In this document: piece by piece, positions 1-8,195 of the stretch
Position numbering within the stretch: position 1 is the stretch's first letter
Layout of the letters: every line of letters begins with the position of its first letter
DNA from: Azoarcus_F sp048158365
Lineage (GTDB): Bacteria; Pseudomonadota; Gammaproteobacteria; Burkholderiales; Rhodocyclaceae
Strand: one strand, 5' to 3'
Length of the DNA stretch: 64,000 nt
Assembly (NCBI GenBank): GCA_048158365.1
Contig: JBLLNL010000011.1
The notes under the pieces: model-generated
Seen by the model: the letters and a program-made list of their open reading frames with translations, nothing else
The model's database searches: none
What the model was told of the DNA's origin: nothing
Program-made: the position numbers and the translations under genes

Positions 1-207
1 TGCTTCTTACACCACGCCCCGGGACACGATCCAGCGTACGGCGGTACATCTCGGGGCGGTGCCGACCCGAGCACATCATGGCTTGCTCCAAACGGCCAGG
101 ATGGTTGATGCCGACGCGGCGAAGGCGACGATTACGCCGGAACAGCATCCTTCCGTCAGGCAACCCGACCGGCCAAAGTGTGACGCCAGGCCCCCCGCCC
201 CGGTCCT

Positions 208-393
208 TCAGTTCGGATCTTTCAACCAATCGGGCAGCACGCGGTCACCCGCATTTTCCTGGATGTACTGGCGAATCAGCCTGCGTACCACCTGGGAAGG
301 TGTGAGATCCCGACTGGCGCAGATCTCCTCGAAGATCTTCTTCTTCCGGGGATCAATCAGCAGGGTCAGCCGTGCAGTGCGTTTTTCCGCCAT
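208..393 (-). CDS. Small ribbon-helix-helix (CopG-like) protein
   Basis: This 61-residue protein has the RHH signature: a basic N-terminus and beta strand (RTARLTLLID), then two helices joined by a turn (SRDLTPSQVVRRLIRQYI). RHH proteins bind operators as dimers through the strand. The short acidic tail ends in LPDWLKDPN. It is divergent from the hyf-like operon that starts at 646, and a perfect 14-bp palindrome lies about 40 bp upstream of its start (433-446). Autoregulation and control of the operon is therefore a reasonable inference. No toxin partner lies beside it, so an antitoxin role is less likely. The family call rests on pattern and size only; the biological role is unknown. Confidence 0.7.
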   Translation of the reverse strand: MAEKRTARLTLLIDPRKKKIFEEICASRDLTPSQVVRRLIRQYIQENAGDRVLPDWLKDPN

Positions 394-432
394 CGCGTAT
401 TTTTAATTAACATCATATTCACATTGAAAGCG

Positions 433-446
433 ATGATACATATCAT
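433..446. promoter_or_regulatory. Perfect palindrome, candidate RHH operator
   Basis: Six-base arms ATGATA and TATCAT flank a CA spacer. The site lies in an AT-rich patch between the RHH gene (start at 393) and the Hyf-like operon (start at 646), in otherwise GC-rich DNA. Short symmetric sites like this are typical RHH targets. Binding is an inference. Confidence 0.4.
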
Positions 447-645
447 GTAATGTGTACGCAATGCACATTGACGTGTCGGTTTCATCGCACGCGTCACAAC
501 CCTGTAGGAATCCTGTCTTGAGCGCAGACGCTCAGTTCTCCCGGTTCGCGGGCCGGGCCGAAGTCGGTACCGGAGCCGCCGCGGTTCCGCTCTTGCGTCG
601 TCGACGTCGCAACCGGCGCCGCGACGGTGCCGCCCGGAAAACGCC

Positions 646-2646
646 ATGACGGAACTCGACGGGATCCTGTGGATCATCTCGGCGTGGCTCGCGCTCGGCG
701 CCATCGGTGTCGTTGTGTTGCAGAGCACGATGTTCGTGGCCAGGGTGCTGTTTCCGGTCGGCGGCGTCCTGGCGCTCGCGCTGGCGGTGATCGCGGTGCT
801 CGGGTTGCTCTCCGACCCCCAGACCAGAGTGCTCGCGCTGGGCTTGCCTGGCCTTCCGTTTCACTTGCGCCTGGACGGACTGTCGGCCTTCTTCCTGCTC
901 GTCATCGGTGCTGCAGGCACCGGGATCTCGATCTTCGCCGCCGGTTATTTCCGCCACGGCGAAGGCACGCCGCCCGGCCTGCTATGCCTCGAGTACCACG
1001 TGTTTCTCGCGAGCATGGCCATGGTGACGCTGGCCGACGATGCCTATTCCTTCATGGTGATGTGGGAGACGATGGCGCTCGCGTCCTTCTTCCTGGTCAC
1101 GGCCAATCATCGCGTGCCTGCAATTCGTCAGGCGGGTTTCCTTTATCTGCTCATCGCCCACGTCGGCGCGCTCGCGATCCTGCTGTGCTTCGGCGTGCTG
1201 CAGGCGGGCACCGGCGACTACACGTTCGCGAACATGCGCGCACAAGACCTGTCACCATTCTGGGGCTCGGCGGCCTTCCTGCTTGCAACCATCGGGTTCG
1301 GCGCCAAGGCCGGCATCGTGCCGCTGCATGTGTGGCTGCCCGAGGCACACCCGGCTGCGCCGTCGCCGGTCTCCGCGCTGATGAGCGGCGTGATGCTGAA
1401 GACGGCGATCTACGGCCTGTTGCGGGTCACCTTCGATCTGGTCGGGATGCCGCTGTGGTGGTGGGGGGTCGTGTTGCTCGCGCTCGGACTCGTCACCGCA
1501 GTCTTCGGAGTGGTGTTCAGCGCCGCTCAGACGGACATGAAGCGGCTGCTCGCGTACTCGTCGATCGAGAACATCGGCCTGCTGTTCGTCGGAATCGGTC
1601 TCGGCGTCTTGTTTCACGCCTACGGCATGACTGCGCTCGCAGGCCTGGCCCTGACCGCAGCGCTCTATCACGTCATCAGCCATGCGTTCTTCAAGAGCCT
1701 GTTGTTCCTCGCCACTGGTTCGGTGCTGCACGCAACCGGCGAGCGCAGCCTGGGCAAGCTCGGCGGACTGATCCGGCGCATGCCCTGGGTCGCGACGCTT
1801 GCGCTGGTGGGCATCCTGACGAGCGCGGGCCTGCCGCCCTTTTCCGGTTTCGTCGCAGAATGGATGCTGTTGCAGAGCTTTCTGTTCACCACCGACCTGC
1901 CGAACTCGTTCCTGAACATGCTGGTCCCGGTGGTCGCCGCGGCGATTGCGCTCGTCGCCGCGCTCGCCGGCTACGTGATGGTGAAGTTCTACGGCGTCGT
2001 GTTCCTCGGCCAGCCGCGCGAACCGAAGCTGGTCGATGCCAAACCGGCTTCCTCGCTCGAGCGCGCCGGACTCGTGTGGCTAGGCGCAGGCTGCATCATG
2101 CTCGGACTTTTTCCGGTGCCGGTGATCGGCCTCATCGACCCGGTGACACAGGTGCTGATCGACGGCGGCATCGCCGCTACGGTGCGTGCCAACGGCTGGC
2201 TGCTGCTGGCGCCGACTTCGATCGAACGCGCGAGTTACGGCCCACTGATGTTCCTGCTCGTGGTGGCGCTCGGGACGTGGCTCGCGGTGCTGCTGGTCCG
2301 TCGGGTCTATCACGGCAGGATCCGGCGCGCCCCGCCCTGGGATTGCGGCTTTCCCGCACAAACCGCGCGCATGCAGGATACCGCCGAAGGTTTTGGGCAG
2401 CCGATTCGACAGATATTCGAACCGGTGTTCCGCATGAAGCGCGAGTTGCCCCGGCCCTTCGACGCGAAGCCGGTGTATCGGGTGATCATCGAAGACCATT
2501 TCTGGCACTGGCTGTACCTGCCGATCGCAAGACTCACGGAGCGGCTCGCCCGCCTCTTCGGGCGCCTGCAGCAGGGGCGCATCTCGATCTATCTGATGTA
2601 CAGCTTCTTCACGCTGATCGTTCTGCTGCTGGTGATGAAATGGTGA
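646..2646 (+). CDS. hyfB: Hydrogenase-4 component B-like (antiporter-type membrane subunit)
   Basis: A 666-residue polytopic membrane protein of the NuoL/M/N-Mrp antiporter fold, closest in layout to HyfB/HycC. The core shows the proton-path landmarks: a Glu in MWETMALASF (about residue 142), the GAKAGIVPLHVWLPEAHP segment (about 223) and a Lys in GVMLKTAIYG. After it come DMKRLLAYSSIENIG and HAFFKSLLFL. A C-terminal soluble stretch (RRAPPWDCGF) precedes a last membrane helix, as in HycC/HyfB. It is the first gene of a six-gene operon, and its end overlaps the next gene by 7 bases. Expected role: ion translocation in the membrane arm. The start ATG has only a weak Shine-Dalgarno (SD) sequence, and no clear promoter is visible upstream. 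Confidence 0.88.
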   Translation: MTELDGILWIISAWLALGAIGVVVLQSTMFVARVLFPVGGVLALALAVIAVLGLLSDPQTRVLALGLPGLPFHLRLDGLSAFFLLVIGAAGTGISIFAAGYFRHGEGTPPGLLCLEYHVFLASMAMVTLADDAYSFMVMWETMALASFFLVTANHRVPAIRQAGFLYLLIAHVGALAILLCFGVLQAGTGDYTFANMRAQDLSPFWGSAAFLLATIGFGAKAGIVPLHVWLPEAHPAAPSPVSALMSGVMLKTAIYGLLRVTFDLVGMPLWWWGVVLLALGLVTAVFGVVFSAAQTDMKRLLAYSSIENIGLLFVGIGLGVLFHAYGMTALAGLALTAALYHVISHAFFKSLLFLATGSVLHATGERSLGKLGGLIRRMPWVATLALVGILTSAGLPPFSGFVAEWMLLQSFLFTTDLPNSFLNMLVPVVAAAIALVAALAGYVMVKFYGVVFLGQPREPKLVDAKPASSLERAGLVWLGAGCIMLGLFPVPVIGLIDPVTQVLIDGGIAATVRANGWLLLAPTSIERASYGPLMFLLVVALGTWLAVLLVRRVYHGRIRRAPPWDCGFPAQTARMQDTAEGFGQPIRQIFEPVFRMKRELPRPFDAKPVYRVIIEDHFWHWLYLPIARLTERLARLFGRLQQGRISIYLMYSFFTLIVLLLVMKW

Positions 2647-3590
2647 CGCTGTCCGGAATCTTCGCTCAGTTGCTCGCGATCGTGCTCGCGCTGGCGCTCG
2701 CGCCGCTGCTGACCGGCTGGGTCAATCAGTGGCGTGCGTGGCTGCAGAACCGCCGTGCACCAAGCCTGTTCCAGCCCTACCGGCTCTTGCACAAGCTGTT
2801 CAACAAGGAATCGGTGGTGGCTGAATCGGCCTCTCCCCTGTTCCGGTTCGCCCCCTACATCGTGTTCGGTTGCATGGCGCTCGCATGCGGAATCGCACCG
2901 ACGCTGTCGACCGAGTTGCCACTCGCCCCGGTTGCAGACGCGATCGCGCTGGTCGGGCTGTTCGCACTCGCGCGCACGTTCATGTCGCTCGCGGCGATGG
3001 ACATCGGCACGTCGTTCGGCACGCTCGGCGCGCGACGCGAGATGCTGATCGGTTTTCTCGCGGAACCAGCGCTGATGATGGTGCTGTTCTCCGCATCGCT
3101 GATCACGCAATCGACGTCGCTCGCACGCATCGTCGAGACGCTCGCACACCAGCCGCTCGCGATCTATCCGAGCCTGGCGGTCGCCGGGGTGGCCTTCACG
3201 ATGGTGTCGCTCGCCGAGAACGCCCGTGTGCCGGTCGACAACCCGGCCACTCACCTCGAACTGACGATGATCCACGAGGCGCTGATCCTGGAATATTCGG
3301 GCCGCCACCTCGCGCTGATCGAGTGGGCGGCCTCATTGAAACTGTTCGCGTACTCGGTGATCGGTCTCGCGCTGTTCTTTCCGTGGGGGGTCGCCGAGGC
3401 CGTCACGCCAACCGCGATCCTGTTTGCGATTCCGGTGCTCGTCGCGAAGCTCGCGATCGGCGGCGTGCTGCTTGCACTGGTCGAGACCATCAACGCGAAG
3501 ATGCGGCTCTTCCGCGTGCCGGAGTTTCTTGCAACCGCCTTCCTGCTCGCGGTCATCGCGCTGCTCGTACACGTGTTGCTGGGAGCCTAG
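2640..3590 (+). CDS. hyfC: Hydrogenase-4 component C-like (NuoH family)
   Basis: A 316-residue membrane protein of the NuoH/HyfC/HycD family, which anchors the catalytic subunits to the membrane arm. Family landmarks are visible: LLHKLFNKESVV near residue 50, DIGTSFGTLGARREML, the conserved loop ENARVPVDNPATHLELTM, and HEALILEYSGRHLALIEWAA. The ATG at 2640 is chosen because it overlaps the hyfB stop and gives the family's normal N-terminus; the frame stays open far upstream, but that part is a shadow of hyfB. A 27-codon open frame of doubtful value follows before the next gene. Confidence 0.88.
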   Translation: MVTLSGIFAQLLAIVLALALAPLLTGWVNQWRAWLQNRRAPSLFQPYRLLHKLFNKESVVAESASPLFRFAPYIVFGCMALACGIAPTLSTELPLAPVADAIALVGLFALARTFMSLAAMDIGTSFGTLGARREMLIGFLAEPALMMVLFSASLITQSTSLARIVETLAHQPLAIYPSLAVAGVAFTMVSLAENARVPVDNPATHLELTMIHEALILEYSGRHLALIEWAASLKLFAYSVIGLALFFPWGVAEAVTPTAILFAIPVLVAKLAIGGVLLALVETINAKMRLFRVPEFLATAFLLAVIALLVHVLLGA

Positions 3591-3676
3591 GATGAAAGAG
3601 TCCCCAAGTTCGCTTCATTCGCTGTCCGCAACGGGGCCGCAGGCCGCCATCACGACGGCCCGGCGGGAGATCTGAC

Positions 3677-4336
3677 GTGGACGCGCTGCTCGCCCAGACC
3701 ATCGACCTGTTCGCGGTGCTGTTGCTGGTGCTCGCCTTCGCGATGATCGCGCAAAGGCGCATCCTGACCCTGATCCATCTTTTCACGCTGCAGGGCGTGT
3801 CACTCGTGGCTGCGACGCTGGTGGTCGCATACCTCACCGGGCACACTCACCTGTATTTTTCGGCGGCCATCACCTTCGTGGTGAAGGTCGTGGCGATCCC
3901 GATTCTGCTGCATCGCGTCATCGACCGGCTGAACGTGCGCTGGGACGTCGAGACGCTGGTGAACATCCCGGCGACGATGCTGATCGGGATCGTGCTGGTG
4001 ATCATCGCGTTCAACCTTGCGGCGCCAATCGCCAGCCTTTCTCAAGCACTGGCCGGCGACACGCTGGGCATCGCGCTCGCGTGCGTGCTCCTTTCGCTGC
4101 TGATGATGATCGTGCGCTCGAAGGCGGTACCGCAGGTGATCGGGTTCCTGTCGATGGAGAACGGCCTGTTCTTTGCCGCAACGGCCGCCACCAGCGGAAT
4201 GCCGATGATCGTCGAACTGGGTATCGCATTCGACGTGCTGGTCGGGATCCTGATTCTCGGCGTGTTCATGTTCCAGATCCGCGAGCAGTTCGACAGTCTG
4301 GACATCCACCACATCGAAAAGCTGAAGGACGACTGA
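3677..4336 (+). CDS. hyfE: Hydrogenase-4 component E-like membrane subunit
   Basis: A 219-residue protein with about six hydrophobic helices, matching HyfE. The C-terminal half is NuoK/MrpC-like, with VIGFLSMENGLFFAAT near residue 155, where the Glu in SMENG is the conserved channel residue. It begins with GTG preceded by GGGAGA at a good distance. Its stop overlaps the next ATG by one base (TGATG), which suggests translational coupling. It should form part of the membrane ion path with the HyfB- and HyfF-like subunits. Confidence 0.85.
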   Translation: MDALLAQTIDLFAVLLLVLAFAMIAQRRILTLIHLFTLQGVSLVAATLVVAYLTGHTHLYFSAAITFVVKVVAIPILLHRVIDRLNVRWDVETLVNIPATMLIGIVLVIIAFNLAAPIASLSQALAGDTLGIALACVLLSLLMMIVRSKAVPQVIGFLSMENGLFFAATAATSGMPMIVELGIAFDVLVGILILGVFMFQIREQFDSLDIHHIEKLKDD

Positions 4337-5796
4337 TGGAAGCCCTCGCGCTCGTGCTGTCGATTCCGCTCATCGGCGGGCTTGTGCTGGCATGGTGTGG
4401 CGACCGTGAGGTCGCCTATGACATCAACGCCGCGGTCAGCCTGCTGACCTTCCTGGTATCGCTGTGGCTGACCTTCATCGTGATCCGCGACGGTCCGCTC
4501 CTCGTATGGGGCGCGTGGTTCTTCGTCGATGCTCTGAACGTCTTCCTGGTCACGCTGACCGCCCTCGTCGGCTTCACCACGTCGCTGTTCTCCCGCCCCT
4601 ACATGCGCATCGAGCTCGCCCACGGCAAGATGACGGCGCGGCGGATGCGTCTTTATCACAGCATGTACCAGTTGTTCAATTCGATGATGCTGGTGGCGCT
4701 GACCACGAACAACCTGGGGATTCTGTGGGTCGCGATGGAAGCGGCCACGCTGGCAACGGTCCTGCTGGTCTCGGTATACCGCACACCGGCGAGTCTCGAA
4801 GCGGCCTGGAAATACTTCATCCTGTGCGGCGTCGGCATCGCACAGGCGCTGTTCGGCACGATCCTGATCTACCTGGCCGCGGAACGGGCCATGGGCGGCG
4901 GCGACGACGCGTTGCTGTGGACCCATCTCGCCGCATCCAAGCATCTGCTCGACCCGGACATCCTGACGCTCGCCTTCGTGTTCGTGCTGATCGGCTACGG
5001 GACCAAGGTCGGTCTGGTGCCGCTGCACAACTGGCTGCCCGATGCCCATGCGGAGGGTCCGACACCCATCTCCGCCGTCCTTTCGGGGCTTTTGCTCAAC
5101 GTCGCGCTTTACGCGATCCTGCGCTGCAAGGTGCTCGCAGACGGTGCGCTCGGCAATGGCTTGCCCGGCCAGATGATGATCGGTTTCGGGCTGGTCACGG
5201 TGGTCTCAGCGGCCTTCTTCCTGTCGCGTCAGCGCGACGTGAAACGCATGTTCGCCTACTCGTCGATCGAACACATGGGTTTGATCACCTTCGCATTCGG
5301 CATCGGCGGGCCTATCGCGAACTTCGCAGGCCTGCTGCACATGACTGTCCATTCACTGGTGAAGTCGGCCATCTTCTTCGCAGTCGGGCATGCGGTGCAG
5401 AAGGCGGGAACACAAGCGATGGAAGACATTCGCGGACTGGTCAAGGTGAGTCCGACCGTCGGGTGGGGTCTGATGATCGGGACACTGGCGATTCTGGGTA
5501 TGCCGCCGTTTGGTGTGTTCGCAAGCGAGTTCCTGATCCTGACGACGGCGATGCGAGAGCTGCCCTGGTCCACGCCGCTGTTGTTGGTGGCACTCGCGGT
5601 CGCGTTCGCGGCGATCTTCGGGCGAGTTCACCCGATGGTGTTCGGGGAAACCGCGCTGCAACCGCTGCCGCACCCGCCGGCGCTGGTGCCGGTATTCGTC
5701 CACCTCGCGCTGGCGCTGATGCTGGGCCTTTACATTCCGCCGTATCTGAACACCTGGTATGAACAGGCCGCGCGCATGATCGGAGGCGGAACATGA
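4336..5796 (+). CDS. hyfF: Hydrogenase-4 component F-like (antiporter-type membrane subunit)
   Basis: A 486-residue antiporter-fold membrane protein, the second of its type in the operon. It has WVAMEAATLATVLLV (Glu of helix 5), GYGTKVGLVPLHNWLPDAHA and GPTPISAVLSGLLLNVALYA, and DVKRMFAYSSIEHMG, all typical of HyfF. In the GVMLK position of HyfB-type proteins it has GLLLN. The start is taken at 4336, overlapping the hyfE stop; the open frame further upstream is a shadow. It ends in a four-base ATGA overlap with hyfG. No HyfD-like third antiporter is present, so the membrane arm would have two antiporter modules. Confidence 0.86.
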   Translation: MEALALVLSIPLIGGLVLAWCGDREVAYDINAAVSLLTFLVSLWLTFIVIRDGPLLVWGAWFFVDALNVFLVTLTALVGFTTSLFSRPYMRIELAHGKMTARRMRLYHSMYQLFNSMMLVALTTNNLGILWVAMEAATLATVLLVSVYRTPASLEAAWKYFILCGVGIAQALFGTILIYLAAERAMGGGDDALLWTHLAASKHLLDPDILTLAFVFVLIGYGTKVGLVPLHNWLPDAHAEGPTPISAVLSGLLLNVALYAILRCKVLADGALGNGLPGQMMIGFGLVTVVSAAFFLSRQRDVKRMFAYSSIEHMGLITFAFGIGGPIANFAGLLHMTVHSLVKSAIFFAVGHAVQKAGTQAMEDIRGLVKVSPTVGWGLMIGTLAILGMPPFGVFASEFLILTTAMRELPWSTPLLLVALAVAFAAIFGRVHPMVFGETALQPLPHPPALVPVFVHLALALMLGLYIPPYLNTWYEQAARMIGGGT

Positions 5797-7337
5797 GATT
5801 CCTGGGCCTGGAAATCGACTTCGCGCGTATCGACGCGCCGCTGCCGATGTATCGCGCGGGCGTGGATCGCGCGCAATGGATAGAGCTGGCACGCCGCATC
5901 GTCGAAGCGCACGGCAGACTGGTCAGCCTGTGGGGTACAGACCGCGACGACACAGGTCACGGACTTGTCGTAGCGGCCGCATACGCGATCTCCGACGGCC
6001 TGTTGTGGGTGGAGTTGCCGCTGGAAGAGCCCAACGCGGCGTATCCGGATCTGTCATGTTTCTTTCCGGCGGCCGCCCGTATGCAGCGGGCCACCCACGA
6101 CCTGGTCAGCTTTGACGCCGAGGACGCGACCGACCGACGCCCCTGGCTGCGCCACGGCGCGTGGCCGGCGGACTATTTCCCGCTTCGCCGCGACCATACC
6201 GGACAGGAACGCTTCGATCTGCAGCCTGACGATTACCCGTTCGTGTTCGTCGAGGGCGATGGCGTGCACGAGATAGCGGTGGGACCGGTCCATGCAGGCA
6301 TCATCGAACCCGGCCATTTTCGCTTCTCGGTGGTCGGTGAGAAGTGCTTGCGACTCGAAGAGCGCCTCGGTTACAAGCACAAGGGCATCGACAAGCGCTT
6401 CATCGGCATGGATCTCGAATCCGGCAGCCGGCTCGCGGGTCGGGTCAGCGGCGACAGCACCGTCGCGTACGCATGGGCCTATGCGATGGCGACCGAAGCC
6501 CTCGACGGCACGCAAGTTCCAGCGCGTGCGCAATGGCTGCGCGCGCTGATGCTCGAACGCGAACGCATTGCGAATCATCTCGGCGATCTCGGCGCGATCG
6601 GCAACGACGCCGCGTTCGGCTTCGCGCTCGCGCAGTTCTCGCGACTGCGGGAAGACTGGCTGCGGGCGAACCTCGACGTGTTCGGCCACCGCTTGATGAT
6701 GGACTGCGTCGCGCCGGGCGGTGTCCTCGGCGATCTGGCCGACGACGATCGGGATCGCCTGCGCATGCAGGCGGCCGAAACCGCACGCGCGGTCCGCGAG
6801 CTCAGGAGCATCTTCGAGGAGCACGCGGGCCTGCAGGATCGGTTCGTGACGACGGGTCGCGTGACGCCGGAACTCGCTGCCGCGTTCGGTCTGTCCGGAA
6901 TGGCCGGCCGTGCCAGCGGCCAGGCGGCCGACCTCCGCGTCGATCACATGTGGCCGCCCTACGACACGCTCGCAGTACGCATCGCGACTGACACGAGGGG
7001 CGATGTCGCGGCCCGCGTCGCGATGCGCTTCGACGAAGTGTTCGAGTCGCTGCGGTTGATCGAGGCCTTGCTCGCCGGTCTACCGGCCGGCGAGTTGCGG
7101 CGCACCGTCGGCGCCCCGGTCGAGCGCTTCGGTGCCGGTTGGATAGAGGGCTGGCGCGGCCCGATCTTCGTCGCGCTCGAAACCGACGCGCATGGCCGCA
7201 TCACTCGCTGCCATTGTCACGACCCGTCGTGGGAGAACTGGCCGGTGCTCGAGCACGCGGTAATCGGCAACATCGTGCCGGATTTTCCGCTGATCAATAA
7301 ATCCCTGAATCTGAGCTACGCGGGGCACGACTCATGA
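5793..7337 (+). CDS. hyfG: Hydrogenase large-subunit homologue lacking Ni-Fe ligands
   Basis: A 514-residue protein with the HycE/HyfG layout: an N-terminal NuoC-like part (to about 150, WPADYFPLRRDHTGQ) fused to a NuoD/hydrogenase large-subunit part (RLGYKHKGIDK near 191). True group 4 [NiFe] hydrogenases carry CxxC in an RVCGIC motif and a second CxxC near the C-terminus. Here the first site reads RVSGDST (Ser219, Ser222) and the second reads DPSWENWP (Ser479, Asn482). All four metal ligands are therefore missing, so hydrogenase activity is not expected. The reading frame is intact and the gene sits in a coupled operon, so this looks like a repurposed subunit, not decay. It overlaps hyfF by ATGA. 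The substrate is unknown; a quinone-type site as in complex I is one possibility. Confidence 0.85.
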   Translation: MRFLGLEIDFARIDAPLPMYRAGVDRAQWIELARRIVEAHGRLVSLWGTDRDDTGHGLVVAAAYAISDGLLWVELPLEEPNAAYPDLSCFFPAAARMQRATHDLVSFDAEDATDRRPWLRHGAWPADYFPLRRDHTGQERFDLQPDDYPFVFVEGDGVHEIAVGPVHAGIIEPGHFRFSVVGEKCLRLEERLGYKHKGIDKRFIGMDLESGSRLAGRVSGDSTVAYAWAYAMATEALDGTQVPARAQWLRALMLERERIANHLGDLGAIGNDAAFGFALAQFSRLREDWLRANLDVFGHRLMMDCVAPGGVLGDLADDDRDRLRMQAAETARAVRELRSIFEEHAGLQDRFVTTGRVTPELAAAFGLSGMAGRASGQAADLRVDHMWPPYDTLAVRIATDTRGDVAARVAMRFDEVFESLRLIEALLAGLPAGELRRTVGAPVERFGAGWIEGWRGPIFVALETDAHGRITRCHCHDPSWENWPVLEHAVIGNIVPDFPLINKSLNLSYAGHDS

Positions 7338-7374
7338 GCCAGGTTCAGCCGATTCATCCATTCAGGGGGCCTTC

Positions 7375-7947
7375 ATGTGGCATGTTCTGAAGCGCATCGC
7401 TCGAAGCGGGCTCGTCAGCGAGCCCGCACCCCAGGCCGAGACGGCATGGCGCACCGAGGCTCAGCAGATTCAGCAGCGCATCCTGTCGATACTCGGCCGC
7501 TCACTGGCCATACGCGAAGTCGATGCAGGTTCATGCAACGGATGCGAACTGGAAATCAACGCGTTGAACAACCTCTATTACAACATCGAAGGTCTGGGCA
7601 TCAAGTTCGTGGCCAGTCCGCGCCATGCGGACATGTTGCTCGTGACCGGTCCCGTATCGCGCCACATGGAGATCGCGCTGAAGCGCACCTGGGACGCCAC
7701 GCCCGCACCAAAGCTGGTCGTGGCGGTAGGCGATTGCGGTTGCACAGGCGGGATTTTCGGCGAAAGCTATGCCAGCTGCGGACGCGTATCGAACGTGATC
7801 CCGGTCGATGTCGCAGTGCCCGGTTGCCCACCGCCGCCGCTCGACATCCTGCGCGGCATTCTGGCTGCCGTCCACGGCCCTGAAACAACGTCCACCGACT
7901 CGTCCGACCCATCGCCTTTGAGCGACATGACACCAAGGCCGCGTTGA
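7375..7947 (+). CDS. hyfI: Hydrogenase small-subunit/NuoB-like Fe-S protein
   Basis: A 190-residue protein of the NuoB/HycG/HyfI family. The [4Fe-4S] ligands are intact: GSCNGCE (Cys54, Cys57), VGDCGCTGGIF (Cys121) and PGCPPPP (Cys151). The first pair has hydrogenase-type CxxC spacing, not the adjacent cysteines of complex I NuoB. An N-terminal basic amphipathic stretch (MWHVLKRIARSG) could touch the membrane. A Ser/Thr/Pro-rich tail follows residue 165. GGGGG upstream of the ATG is a fair SD. It is the last gene of the operon; no ferredoxin-like HyfA/HyfH subunit and no hyp maturation genes follow. Confidence 0.87.
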   Translation: MWHVLKRIARSGLVSEPAPQAETAWRTEAQQIQQRILSILGRSLAIREVDAGSCNGCELEINALNNLYYNIEGLGIKFVASPRHADMLLVTGPVSRHMEIALKRTWDATPAPKLVVAVGDCGCTGGIFGESYASCGRVSNVIPVDVAVPGCPPPPLDILRGILAAVHGPETTSTDSSDPSPLSDMTPRPR

Positions 7948-8050
7948 GCGCGCTCGAGCCCGGCTGAAGAAAAGACCTTCGACCGGCTAGGCCAGCCCCA
8001 AGCAGCGGGTCAAGCACGCAGCCGCACATGCGCCTTGCCCCTGCATGACA

Positions 8051-8073
8051 AAGCCCGGATCGCGTCCGGGCTT
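8051..8073 (-). terminator. Hairpin downstream of tRNA-Val
   Basis: Perfect nine-base arms (AAGCCCGGA / TCCGGGCTT) with a five-base loop lie ten bases beyond the tRNA-Val CCA end. On the minus strand the stem ends in TTTG, a short U tract. The same hairpin could also stop plus-strand transcription leaving hyfI. Confidence 0.6.
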
Positions 8074-8082
8074 CGGGGCGTT

Positions 8083-8158
8083 TGGTGGGTGCTGACGGGT
8101 TCGAACCGCCGACATTCGCCTTGTAAGGGCGACGCTCTACCAACTGAGCTAAGCACCC
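8083..8158 (-). tRNA. tRNA-Val (anticodon TAC)
   Basis: A 76-base cloverleaf including encoded CCA. The acceptor GGGTGCT pairs with AGCACCC, the T-loop is GGTTCGAACC and the anticodon loop is CTTACAA. In many betaproteobacteria a tRNA-Val gene follows hupB, and an HU remnant lies directly upstream here, so this is probably a relic of that arrangement. Confidence 0.95.
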
Positions 8159-8195
8159 GCTCTGGATGAGGAGACTGCCCTCCTCGAAAAGCGCA

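Noticed and set aside
1..207. Left edge of the window
   Set aside because: No frame here gives a recognisable protein, and no RNA or repeat was seen; left unannotated.
627..2639. A 987-codon open frame that would extend the HyfC-like gene far upstream
   Set aside because: It is the out-of-frame shadow of the HyfB-like gene; its translation is Arg/Ala-rich with no homology, while the part after 2640 is normal HyfC.
3592..3675. A 27-codon ATG frame between the HyfC-like and HyfE-like genes
   Set aside because: No SD of note, no recognisable domain, and low-complexity Ser/Ala content. It could be real in relatives, but nothing here supports it.
7334..7390. An 18-codon ATG frame overlapping the hyfG stop
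   Set aside because: Too short, overlaps the next gene in another frame and shows no coding pattern; the GGGGG before 7375 serves hyfI.
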